From an uncultured Oscillospiraceae bacterium (lineage in GTDB: Bacteria > Bacillota > Clostridia > Oscillospirales > Oscillospiraceae), in the NCBI GenBank assembly GCA_947627745.1, contig CANQXH010000003.1, positions 1 to 58,671 of the forward strand: DNA of 58,671 bases, in the 5' to 3' direction. The stretch's first letter is position 1, and each line of letters starts with the position of its first letter. The notes beneath the pieces were generated by a model. The model did not search any database. It saw nothing but the letters and a program-made list of their open reading frames with translations, and had not been told where the DNA came from. Below are positions 24,815-32,278 of this stretch, piece by piece. A program made the translations under genes and the position numbers.

Positions 24815-25969
24815 ATGTTAACCGAAAAAAGATACTATATTGACTGCCATCAGACTGCCTTCACATCCCAGGTGGTCTCCTGCCAGACCGCCGAGGGCGG
24901 CTGGGAGGTGGTGCTTGCCGCCACCTGCTTCTATCCCGAGGGGGGCGGACAGGCCTGCGATTTGGGCGCCCTGGGCGGGGCTAGGGTCCTATCCGTCCGG
25001 GAGCGGGGAGAGGACGTGATCCACCTCTGCGACGCCCCCTTGGAGGTAGGTTCGGAGGTTTCCGGACGCGTCGACTGGGAACGCCGGTTCGATCTGATGC
25101 AGCAGCACACCGGCGAACACATCCTGTCCGGCATGATCCACCAAAAATACGGGTATTCTAATGTAGGCTTTCACATCGGGAAGGAGACCGTGACCGTGGA
25201 TTTTGACGGCCCCATTCCTCAGGAAAAGCTGGAGGAGCTGGAAAAGCGGGCCAATCAGGCGGTCTGGGCCAATCTTCCCGTCAGGGGGTACTATCCATCC
25301 CCGGAGGAGCTGGAGGGGCTTGCCTACCGCTCCAAGAAACGCCTGGACTGGCCGGTGCGGATCGTGGAGATCCCCGGGGTGGACCGGTGCGCCTGCTGCG
25401 GGGTGCATACCGCCCGGACCGGGGAGGTGGGGCTTATCAAGCTGCTGAGCATGGTCAAATTCCACCAAGGCGTCCGGCTGGAGATGGTCTGCGGCGGTCG
25501 GGCCTGGGAATACACCCAGAGGATCTACGGCCAGAACCGCCAGATCTCCCAGGCCCTTTCCGCCAAGCCCCTGGAAACCGCCGGGGCGGTACAGGTCCTA
25601 AAAGAGCAGCTGGCCGCCGAAAAATTCCGGGCGGTGGGGCTGGAAAAGCGGGTGTTCCAGGCGCTGGCGGCGGAGCGGGCCGGGGAGGACCCGGCGCTGG
25701 TGTTCGAGCCGGGGCTGGTCCCCGGGTCGGTGCGGGCCTTGGCGGAGGCGCTGCTGGAGCGCTGCCCCCTGGCGGCGGCGTTCTCCCCCGCAGCCGGCGG
25801 GCACAGCTTTTGCCTGGCCGGGGAGCCGGACCGAGTCCGGGCCCTGGGCGGGGCCATGAGCCGGGCCTTGGGCGCTCGGGGCGGTGGCAAGGCCGGATTT
25901 TTCCAGGGCAATGTGCCGAAGACCGAGGGGGAGATTCGGGCCTTTTTTGCCGAATTGGAAAAGAATTGA
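24815..25969 (+). CDS. Alanyl-tRNA editing protein, AlaX-L type with DHHA1 domain
   Basis: 384 residues, homologous to the editing half of AlaRS. The zinc site is HTGEH (98-102) with CACCGVH near residue 193. The N-terminal small beta domain (FYPEGGGQACDLG) precedes it. The C-terminal part has a helical linker and a DHHA1-like region ending GGGKAGFFQGNVP. It should hydrolyse Ser-tRNA-Ala and Gly-tRNA-Ala in trans. It has its own promoter, and AAAGGAG precedes the ATG. Confidence 0.88.
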   Translation: MLTEKRYYIDCHQTAFTSQVVSCQTAEGGWEVVLAATCFYPEGGGQACDLGALGGARVLSVRERGEDVIHLCDAPLEVGSEVSGRVDWERRFDLMQQHTGEHILSGMIHQKYGYSNVGFHIGKETVTVDFDGPIPQEKLEELEKRANQAVWANLPVRGYYPSPEELEGLAYRSKKRLDWPVRIVEIPGVDRCACCGVHTARTGEVGLIKLLSMVKFHQGVRLEMVCGGRAWEYTQRIYGQNRQISQALSAKPLETAGAVQVLKEQLAAEKFRAVGLEKRVFQALAAERAGEDPALVFEPGLVPGSVRALAEALLERCPLAAAFSPAAGGHSFCLAGEPDRVRALGGAMSRALGARGGGKAGFFQGNVPKTEGEIRAFFAELEKN

Positions 25970-25999
25970 AAGAATCCCCCTTTTTTTCCAAGAGAATAC

Positions 26000-26028
26000 T
26001 TTACAAGGGGAATCCCCTGGTGTATAAT
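26000..26028 (+). promoter_or_regulatory. gap promoter with a dyad in the spacer
   Basis: TTTACA (26000-26005), 17 bases, TATAAT (26023-26028). The spacer contains the dyad AGGGGAATCCCCT, a possible repressor site. Confidence 0.8.
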
Positions 26029-26119
26029 GTATCTTGAATCCGTGTGAAAATATCGATTGCGGATCAAATTCGTATCCCGCTGCCGCGTGCAGTCAGTTTT
26101 GAAATGGAGGAAAAAAGTT

Positions 26120-27151
26120 ATGTCTGTAAAAGTCGCAATCAACGGTTTCGGCCGGATCGGCCGTCTGGCCTTCCGCCAGATGTTCGGCGCCGAGGGCTAT
26201 GAGGTGGTGGCCATCAACGATCTGACCTCCGCCAAGATGCTGGCCCATCTGCTGAAGTACGATTCCACCCAGGGCAACTACGTCGCTCAGGGCCATACCG
26301 TTGATTATCATGAGGGCGAGGGCGAGGACAACTATATCGTCGTGGATGGCACCAAGATCGTCATCTACAAGATGCCCAACGCCGCCGAGCTGCCCTGGGG
26401 CAAGCTGGGTGTGGACGTGGTGCTGGAGTGCACCGGCTTCTACACCTCCAAGGCCAAGGCGCAGGCCCACATTGACGCCGGCGCCAAGAAGGTCGTCATC
26501 TCCGCGCCTGCCGGCAACGACCTGCCCACCATCGTCTACAACGTCAACCACACCAGCCTGAAGCCCGAGGACACCGTGATCTCTGCCGCTTCCTGCACCA
26601 CCAACTGCCTGGCCCCCATGGCCAAGGCTCTGAACGACCTGGCGCCCATCCAGTCCGGCATCATGTGCACCATCCACGCCTACACCGGCGACCAGATGCC
26701 TCTGGACGGTCCCCAGCGGAAGGGCGACCTGCGCCGCAGCCGCGCCTGCGCCGTGAACATCGTGCCCAACTCCACCGGCGCCGCCAAGGCCATCGGCCTG
26801 GTGATCCCCGAGCTGAAGGGCAAGCTCATCGGCGCCGCCCAGCGGGTGCCCACCCCCACCGGCTCCACCACCATCCTGAACGCCGTTGTGGAAGGCACCG
26901 TCACCGCCGAGCAGATCAACGCCCAGATGAAGGCCGAGTCCAACGAGTCCTTCGGCTACAACACCGATGAGATCGTCTCCTCCGACGTGATCGGCATGCG
27001 GTACGGCTCCCTGTTCGACGCCACCCAGACCATGGTCATCAACCTGCCCAACGGCACCAGCCAGGTCCAGGTCGTGTCCTGGTACGACAACGAGAACTCC
27101 TACACCAGCCAGATGGTCCGCACCATCAAGTACTTCGCCGAGCTGGGCTAA
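26120..27151 (+). CDS. gap: Glyceraldehyde-3-phosphate dehydrogenase
   Basis: 343 residues, phosphorylating type-I GAPDH. The Rossmann start is [19 protein letters not shown], the catalytic Cys159 lies in SAASCTTNC, and the catalytic histidine is in the HAYTGDQ block. [14 protein letters not shown] and [14 protein letters not shown] are conserved. It catalyses the NAD-dependent glycolytic oxidation. GGAGG is 9 bases before the ATG at 26120; the upstream in-frame start has none. Its codons are strongly biased, as expected for a highly expressed gene. It is monocistronic: promoter at 26000, terminator at 27195. Confidence 0.98.
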   Translation: MSVKVAINGFGRIGRLAFRQMFGAEGYEVVAINDLTSAKMLAHLLKYDSTQGNYVAQGHTVDYHEGEGEDNYIVVDGTKIVIYKMPNAAELPWGKLGVDVVLECTGFYTSKAKAQAHIDAGAKKVVISAPAGNDLPTIVYNVNHTSLKPEDTVISAASCTTNCLAPMAKALNDLAPIQSGIMCTIHAYTGDQMPLDGPQRKGDLRRSRACAVNIVPNSTGAAKAIGLVIPELKGKLIGAAQRVPTPTGSTTILNAVVEGTVTAEQINAQMKAESNESFGYNTDEIVSSDVIGMRYGSLFDATQTMVINLPNGTSQVQVVSWYDNENSYTSQMVRTIKYFAELG

Positions 27152-27194
27152 TCCTTTGACGCAAGCCCCGCTCCTTTGACGAGCAACCGAAAAG

Positions 27195-27225
27195 GCTCCA
27201 TGGCGTTCTGCCATGGAGCTTTTTT
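27195..27225 (+). terminator. gap terminator
   Basis: GCTCCATGGC / GCCATGGAGC with a five-base loop, followed by six Ts. Confidence 0.92.
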
Positions 27226-27247
27226 ATCAGGGCCTTGGCATAGCGCC

Positions 27248-27280
27248 CAAAAATTCCCTGCCGGGGGAGACCCGGCAGGG
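27248..27280 (-). terminator. Terminator of the 27298-28098 lipoprotein gene
   Basis: Minus strand CCCTGCCGGG / CCCGGCAGGG with a five-base loop, then AATTTTTGGG. Confidence 0.85.
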
Positions 27281-27297
27281 AAAAAGACTTTTTCGGC

Positions 27298-28098
27298 TTA
27301 CCCTTCCCAGGGGGTGAACAGATCCAGAACATCCTGGAGCTCCATATCCTCCTGTACCAGGGTGACGGTGATCACGACCATATAGCTGCCCACCTTGACG
27401 CAGGCGATCCCCTGCTGAATGGGGATCTCGTTGACGGAGCCGGTGGTATGGATGCCGGCGCAGGTCCTTCCCGCGAAGTCATAGGTGGTGGTCTCCACCG
27501 TCACGTCCTCCAGCCCCTGGCCGGCGAGCTGCTCCTCCAGCTTGCCGGAAACGATGGAGACATAGGAATTCTCGTTGATGATCAAGGTGTTGACGGCGCT
27601 GAGCTTTTCGTAGGCGATGTTGATGGAATCGCCCATGACGTCCGCGGCGCAGAAGACCACCATGGCGGCGCCGTCGGACTGAAGCTGCTCCGCCAAGCCC
27701 TCCTCGGTGATCAGCTCCTCCAATACGCCGTTCAGATCCGCCAGATCCTCCGGACCGAAAACCGTCCAGCCGCTGTCCAGGGAAAGCTGGGCGGAGAGCA
27801 TCTCGCTGTAATAGATACGGGCCTCCTCGTCATAGCGGCCCAGCAGGGAGGCGCCGGATGGAGCTTCGGTGGCCTCCGAGGTAGGCTCCTCGGTGGGGGC
27901 TTCCGTCGGCGCTTCCGTAGGAGCTTCCGTAGGAGCTTCCGTCGGGGGATCAGTAGGCTCCTGAGTGGAGGGGGCGGCGGTCTGCGGGGGTTGACTGGAG
28001 GTGGTGCTGGTCCCGGAGCCCTTGAGGGTGGCGGGGGAACAGGCGGCCAGGGTCAGGATCATGGCCGCGGCCAGCAGCATGGACAGCAGGCGTTTCAT
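27298..28098 (-). CDS. Lipoprotein with a PTEA-repeat linker, function unknown
   Basis: 266 residues. The signal peptide MKRLLSMLLAAAMILTLAAC has lipobox LAAC. Residues 22-82 are a Ser/Thr/Pro linker, including four consecutive PTEA units (TEAPTEAP type) that probably span the cell wall. Residues 85-266 form an alpha/beta domain with YEKLSAVNTLIINENSYVS and VGSYMVVITVTLV blocks and look like a DUF4358-type or substrate-sensing lipoprotein domain, though I do not recognise it firmly. The tetrapeptide repeats are near-identical at DNA level and may vary in number between strains. Confidence 0.75.
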   Translation of the reverse strand: MKRLLSMLLAAAMILTLAACSPATLKGSGTSTTSSQPPQTAAPSTQEPTDPPTEAPTEAPTEAPTEAPTEEPTSEATEAPSGASLLGRYDEEARIYYSEMLSAQLSLDSGWTVFGPEDLADLNGVLEELITEEGLAEQLQSDGAAMVVFCAADVMGDSINIAYEKLSAVNTLIINENSYVSIVSGKLEEQLAGQGLEDVTVETTTYDFAGRTCAGIHTTGSVNEIPIQQGIACVKVGSYMVVITVTLVQEDMELQDVLDLFTPWEG

Positions 28099-28148
28099 GG
28101 TTTTCTCTCCTTTAAAATAATATGTTTAGGGGTCGCCGGGTGACCGAT

Positions 28149-28622
28149 TTACCGCCGGGGGCGGTCCGTAGTAAAGCGGCGGCTGCCCTTCCGGTCGAAG
28201 AACACCAGCACCGTGATGTCGATGGCCAGGCAGCTCACCGCCACCAGGCCCAGCTCCCACAGCACCAGCCGCAGGGCGAACCAGACCATATCCATGGCCT
28301 CCATGCCCCGGAACCGGGCGCACAGCAGGGCCATGACCACCGTCAGCACCAGCCCCAGCACGGCCCACACCGCGCCGGCCAGCCGCTGGGTAAACTGCCA
28401 GGCCTCCACGCTGCTCATGCCCCAGTAGAACCGGTAGCCCAGGGCGTGGTTGGCCTCCTTGGGGGCCGCCAGGAAATAGAACAGGCCCATCCCCAGCAGC
28501 ACCACCGGCCCCACCATGACGGCGATCCGGGTGAGCAGCTCCACCTTGCCCAGCAGGGTGTCCAGCTGGGGAAGCAGGGCGGCCAGGTCAAAACCTTCCA
28601 AAAGATCCTTTAGTGCGTCCAT
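28149..28622 (-). CDS. Small membrane protein, SdpI-like
   Basis: 157 residues with about four hydrophobic helices (35-53, 82-101, 114-142). The segment HALGYRFYWGMSSVEAWQFTQ resembles the SdpI C-terminal signature (GYRT..SM...E.W..A), which lies in the immunity and signal-transduction protein for the SDP killing factor. In many Firmicutes such proteins have other, unknown roles. AAAGGAG precedes the ATG. It sits between the PTEA lipoprotein and nrdR on the same strand; no SDP toxin gene is visible. Confidence 0.6.
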   Translation of the reverse strand: MDALKDLLEGFDLAALLPQLDTLLGKVELLTRIAVMVGPVVLLGMGLFYFLAAPKEANHALGYRFYWGMSSVEAWQFTQRLAGAVWAVLGLVLTVVMALLCARFRGMEAMDMVWFALRLVLWELGLVAVSCLAIDITVLVFFDRKGSRRFTTDRPRR

Positions 28623-28687
28623 ACGCGCTCCTTTCTGCCGCCGGCGGAGGTACGAGGGACGGCCCCCGGCGGGCGTCTGGAGAAAAG

Positions 28688-29143
28688 CTACTTTTCCTCC
28701 AGGAATTTGTTGATTTCGTGAATAAAGCTGTTCACATCCTGGAACCGGCGATACACCGAGGCGAAGCGGATGTAGGCCACCTCGTCCAGGGGCTTCAGCC
28801 GGGCCAGGACCATCTGGCCGATGGTGTCCGTGCTGACCTCCCGCTCCAGGGTGTTCTGAATGGTCTGCTCGATCTCGGTGGTGATCCGGTCCAGCTCCGC
28901 GATCTCCACCTTTCGTTTGTCGAAGGCCCGGATCATGGAGTTGAGGATCTTGTTCCGGTCGAAATTCTGCCGGGAGCCGTTGCGCTTCACCACGATGATG
29001 GGCAGGCTCTCCACGATCTCATAGGTGGTGAACCGCCGCTGGCAGGACAGGCACTCCCGCCGCCGGCGAATACTTACCCCGTCCTCTGAATGGCGGGAAT
29101 CCACGACCTTACTCTCCTGATCGCCGCAAAATGGACATTTCAT
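28688..29143 (-). CDS. nrdR: Transcriptional repressor NrdR
   Basis: 151 residues, standard length. The N-terminal zinc ribbon is MKCPFCGDQ and CLSCQRRFTTYE, followed by an ATP-cone domain with VVKRNGSRQNFDRNKI. It represses ribonucleotide reductase genes in response to ATP/dATP. No nrd genes are in the window and I found no NrdR box near it. GGGAG lies about 10 bases before the ATG. Confidence 0.97.
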   Translation of the reverse strand: MKCPFCGDQESKVVDSRHSEDGVSIRRRRECLSCQRRFTTYEIVESLPIIVVKRNGSRQNFDRNKILNSMIRAFDKRKVEIAELDRITTEIEQTIQNTLEREVSTDTIGQMVLARLKPLDEVAYIRFASVYRRFQDVNSFIHEINKFLEEK

Positions 29144-29242
29144 GGGAAATCAGCTCCCTTAACCTGTTTGATTGAACCATTATAGCAGGTTTTTGCTCCA
29201 CTGTCCAGCCTTTTTTTGACAGGAAAGGGGAATTCCCACCTC

Positions 29243-29270
29243 TTGTATTTTTTTCCAGAAGGTGTATAAT
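29243..29270 (+). promoter_or_regulatory. Promoter of the 29298 gene
   Basis: TTGTAT (29243-29248), 16 bases, TATAAT (29265-29270). Confidence 0.65.
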
Positions 29271-29297
29271 GAAGAAAACCAATGAAGGAGCGTTTCC

Positions 29298-29714
29298 ATG
29301 ACCAAAAAGACCAAGCGCGCCCTGCTGCTTGCCTGGGGCGGCCTGTTTATTCTCTGCGCCGGACTGGGATTTATGCGGGACCCCGGCGCGCCGGGGCTGC
29401 TAACGACCCTGGCGATTCTCTTTTTTGTCCCCGGGGCGGCCCTGTGCGCCCTAAGCTACCGGGGGGAGGACCGGAAGACCCTCCGGCTGGTGCGGCTTTT
29501 GTCCGCCATCTCCCTGGGAGCCACCCTGGCCGCCCTGATCCTCAATTTTCTCACCGCGCGGATGCCGACCTGGCTGGGGGACCTGCTCTACGGGGTGCTG
29601 ATCGTCGTGTCATCCCCCATGGTCTGCGGCCAGATCTGGATCATCAGTCTGTTTTTGTGGGCGTGCCTGCTGCTGGGGAGCTGCTCCCTGCTCCGGAAAC
29701 TGGATCGTAAGTGA
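29298..29714 (+). CDS. Four-helix membrane protein, function unknown
   Basis: 138 residues with four hydrophobic segments (about 9-26, 33-52, 63-84, 93-130) and a basic tail LLRKLDRK. GAAGGAG precedes the ATG and a fair promoter lies upstream, which support it as real. Its last 71 bases overlap the 3' end of the convergent cation efflux gene, so the transcripts could form an antisense duplex. No family is recognised. Confidence 0.65.
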   Translation: MTKKTKRALLLAWGGLFILCAGLGFMRDPGAPGLLTTLAILFFVPGAALCALSYRGEDRKTLRLVRLLSAISLGATLAALILNFLTARMPTWLGDLLYGVLIVVSSPMVCGQIWIISLFLWACLLLGSCSLLRKLDRK

Positions 29715-30804
29715 TTTCCAGCCGGTATTCCGGCAGCGCCTTTTCCAGCGCCGCCTCCACCGCCTGCTCCGGTACCCCGTCGGGCAGGGACACGTCGAAG
29801 CGCAGGGTCTCTCCGCTGGGCCGCAGATCGTGGAGGGTCAGCCGGGGATCGTAGCCTTCCAGCGCCTCCTTGGCCCGCTCCCGGAGACCGGCCAGGGCCG
29901 GATCGTCCCGCACGATGGGGTCGTAGTGGATCACCAGATGTACCCCCAGCTCCTCCAGGCACCGGCGCTCCAGCGTATCGATCACCTCATGGCACCGAAG
30001 GGGGTCCTCCCGCCGGTCCATCTCCACATGGAGGCTGGCAAACCGGCGGCCGGGGCCGTAGTCGTGGACCAGCAGATCGTGGCACCCCAGCACCAGGGGC
30101 TCCCCTTGGGCCAGATCGGCGATCCGCTGCCGCAGCTCCGGGTCGGCGGCCTCCCCCAGGAGGGGGCTGATGATCTTTTTGGCCATCCGGACCCCGCTCC
30201 ACAGCACATACACCGCCGCCAGCAGCCCCACAAACCCGTCGATCCGCCAGTCCAGGGTGGTCTCCACCACGCCGGAGAGCAGCACCGCCCCGGTGGCGGC
30301 GGCGTCGGAGCGGCTGTCGGCGGCGGCGGTCTCCAGGACGGGGGACTGAATGAATTTCCCCCAGCGCCGGTATTTCCAGGCCATGAAGCACTTGACCAGG
30401 ATGGACAGCCCCAGCGCCAACGCCATGGGCAGGGTAATGATCACCTGCGCCGGGTGAAGGAGCTTGCCCACGGAGGTGCGGCCCAGCTCAAAGCCAATGA
30501 CCACCATCATGGCGGCCACCGCCAGCCCCGCCAGATACTCATACCGGGCGTGGCCGTAGGGATGGTCCCCGTCGGCGGGCTTTTCCGCCAGGCGGAACCC
30601 CAGCAGCGTCACCACGGAGCTGGCGGCGTCGGAAAAGTTGTTCAGAGCGTCGGCGGTGACGGCGATGGAGCCGGAGAGCAGCCCCACCGCGATTTTTCCG
30701 CAGGACAGCAGCAGATTGCAGACGATCCCGAAGATCCCGGCGAAGGCGCCCACTTTGGACCGGTCCTTGGGGTCGGTGAACAGGCGAAGAAAAAGATCAG
30801 GCAT
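29644..30804 (-). CDS. Cation diffusion facilitator transporter
   Basis: 386 residues: six membrane helices in the first 210 residues, then a cytoplasmic dimerisation domain. The metal sites of the family are visible: ALNNFSDAASS (HxxxD or NxxxD type, helix II) and DSRSDAAATG (helix V). DGDHPYGHARYEYLAGL is a hallmark. It exports divalent metal (Zn, Mn, Fe, Co or Cd) using proton exchange; an Asn in helix II leans to manganese or iron rather than strict zinc, but this is inference. The start at 30804 has AAAAGGAG; the longer frame runs into leader hairpins. Confidence 0.9.
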   Translation of the reverse strand: MPDLFLRLFTDPKDRSKVGAFAGIFGIVCNLLLSCGKIAVGLLSGSIAVTADALNNFSDAASSVVTLLGFRLAEKPADGDHPYGHARYEYLAGLAVAAMMVVIGFELGRTSVGKLLHPAQVIITLPMALALGLSILVKCFMAWKYRRWGKFIQSPVLETAAADSRSDAAATGAVLLSGVVETTLDWRIDGFVGLLAAVYVLWSGVRMAKKIISPLLGEAADPELRQRIADLAQGEPLVLGCHDLLVHDYGPGRRFASLHVEMDRREDPLRCHEVIDTLERRCLEELGVHLVIHYDPIVRDDPALAGLRERAKEALEGYDPRLTLHDLRPSGETLRFDVSLPDGVPEQAVEAALEKALPEYRLEITYDPVSGAGSSSPAAGTPTKTD

Positions 30805-30855
30805 AAAGACTCCTTTTCTCGTTCGTCCGCCCTTGGCGGACAGAGGAAGGCGGCG

Positions 30856-30922
30856 GGGGCTTCTACCAGGAGTAGAGGCCCCGATTCTACTCTCCGGCGA
30901 GGAGAATTCCCCGATTCTACCA
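30856..30922 (-). promoter_or_regulatory. Hairpin-rich leader of the cation efflux gene
   Basis: GGGGCTTCTAC (30856-30866) pairs with GTAGAGGCCCC (30872-30882) over 11 bp. A second, weaker hairpin lies at 30884-30907. The block CCCCGATTCTAC occurs twice (30879-30890 and 30909-30920). No czcD/NiCo or yybP-ykoY riboswitch signature is recognised. Confidence 0.4.
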
Positions 30923-31040
30923 ATCAAAGGGTGACATTCGCCGGAAAAAGAAGTATGATTTTCATAGCGCCGCCGGGTATTACCTTCTATTATACGCGGC
31001 CCCGGGGCGAATGTAAAGTATTATTTGGAGGCGATCGAAT

Positions 31041-31904
31041 ATGACGAATTTCGACATTCTCACCGATTCGGCCAGCGACCTGCCGGAGGAGCTTCACGGG
31101 GAGCTGAATATTCAGGTGCTGCCCCTGACGGTGCGGTTCCGGGGGCAGGAATTTGAGGATTATAATAATGATCAGCTCAAGACCTTCTTCGACGCCCTGC
31201 GGGCGGGGGAGGAGGCCAGCACCGCCGCCGTCAATCCCCAGCGATGGGCCGCGGCCATGGAGCCGTCCCTGGCGGCGGGCCGGGACCTGCTGGTGATCGC
31301 CTTTTCCTCGGGCCTGAGCACCACCTACCAGGCGGCGGAGCTGGCGAAAAACGAGCTGGCCGAAAAGTACCCCGACCGGAAGATCCGGGTGGTGGACAGC
31401 CTGTGCGCCTCCTTAGGCGAGGGGCTGCTGGTGTGGTACGCCTGCAAGAAGCGGGACGAGGGCCTTTCCCTGGACGAGCTGGCGGACTGGGTGGAGCGGG
31501 AAAAATTCCACCTGTGCCACTGGTTCACCGTGGACGATCTGATGTACCTAAAGCGGGGCGGCCGGGTCAGCGCCGCCACGGCCTTGCTTGGCACCATGCT
31601 GCAAATCAAGCCGGTGCTCCATGTGGACAACGAGGGGCATCTCATCAATATGTCCAAGGCCCGGGGCCGGAAGGCCTCCATCCAGGCCCTGGCGGCCAAG
31701 GCCAAGGAGCTGGCCCTGCCCGGGGAGAACGAGACGGTGTTCATCTGCCACGGGGACTGCCGGGAGGACGCGGAGTACCTGGCCAGCCTCGCCCGGGAGC
31801 AGCTGGGGGCCAAAAACGTGGTGATCGGCTATGTGGGGGCGGTGATCGGCTCCCATTCCGGCCCCGGCACCCTGGCGCTGTTCTTCCTGGGGAAAAACAG
31901 ATAA
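31041..31904 (+). CDS. DegV family fatty-acid-binding protein
   Basis: 287 residues. The N-terminus DILTDSASDLP and the SSGLSTTYQAAELA and LMYLKRGGRVSAATALLG blocks define DegV. Members bind a fatty acid and act as FakB-type partners of a fatty-acid kinase. The C-terminal SHSGPGTLALFFLGKNR is the usual end. The FakA partner is not in the window. TTTGGAGG precedes the ATG. It is monocistronic and followed by hairpins at 31909-32008. Confidence 0.93.
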   Translation: MTNFDILTDSASDLPEELHGELNIQVLPLTVRFRGQEFEDYNNDQLKTFFDALRAGEEASTAAVNPQRWAAAMEPSLAAGRDLLVIAFSSGLSTTYQAAELAKNELAEKYPDRKIRVVDSLCASLGEGLLVWYACKKRDEGLSLDELADWVEREKFHLCHWFTVDDLMYLKRGGRVSAATALLGTMLQIKPVLHVDNEGHLINMSKARGRKASIQALAAKAKELALPGENETVFICHGDCREDAEYLASLAREQLGAKNVVIGYVGAVIGSHSGPGTLALFFLGKNR

Positions 31905-31908
31905 AGCC

Positions 31909-32008
31909 GGGAAAAGGACATCTTTTCCCCCGGCAAAAACTGGGTCCAACGGAATATTTTGCCGCCGCCAAGGGAGAAAACGGCTTTTCCCCTGGCGGCG
32001 GGATTTTA
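31909..32008 (+). terminator. Tandem hairpins after the DegV gene
   Basis: A stem GCCGGGAAAAG/CTTTTCCCCCGGC (from 31909) is followed by CCGCCGCCAAGGG..TTTTCCCCTGGCGGCGG (about 31962-32002) and then GATTTTAA. The second is the likelier terminator. The remainder of 31905-32278 holds a palindrome and the oppA promoter. Confidence 0.55.
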
Positions 32009-32038
32009 ATGTGTCCACGCTCCGTGGACACATTAAAA
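32004..32038. other. Perfect 16-bp palindrome
   Basis: TTTTAATGTGTCCACG - CTC - CGTGGACACATTAAAA. It is symmetric including its AT ends and lies about 100 bases upstream of the oppA promoter. On the minus strand it is followed by a T-rich end, so it may be a terminator for an antisense transcript, or a protein-binding site. Confidence 0.7.
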
Positions 32039-32139
32039 AAAGTGTGTTTTGCCCCTCGGTATATTTCACAACAAGGAAAAAGGGATTGGGGGTTATTTTG
32101 GCCAATTAGCGGTTTTTTTCAAAACTTCTTAATAAACTC

Positions 32140-32168
32140 TTGAAAAATGGAAAACAGTTGTGTTAAAA
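32140..32168 (+). promoter_or_regulatory. Promoter of the opp operon
   Basis: TTGAAA (32140-32145), 17 bases, TTAAAA (32163-32168). The leader to the oppA start is about 105 bases. Confidence 0.65.
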
Positions 32169-32278
32169 TAGGCGCACACCGAAGCCGTAATGTCTTCGGC
32201 CGGTGTCATTGCCAAGCTATGTTGCGGGCTTGCGTTCTCAAGCACGACAAGCATAGGAAATTTTAAGGAGGTAATCAA

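Noticed and set aside
27880-27950. CRISPR-like short repeats
   Set aside because: The repeats are 12-base in-frame codon repeats in a lipoprotein linker without spacers.
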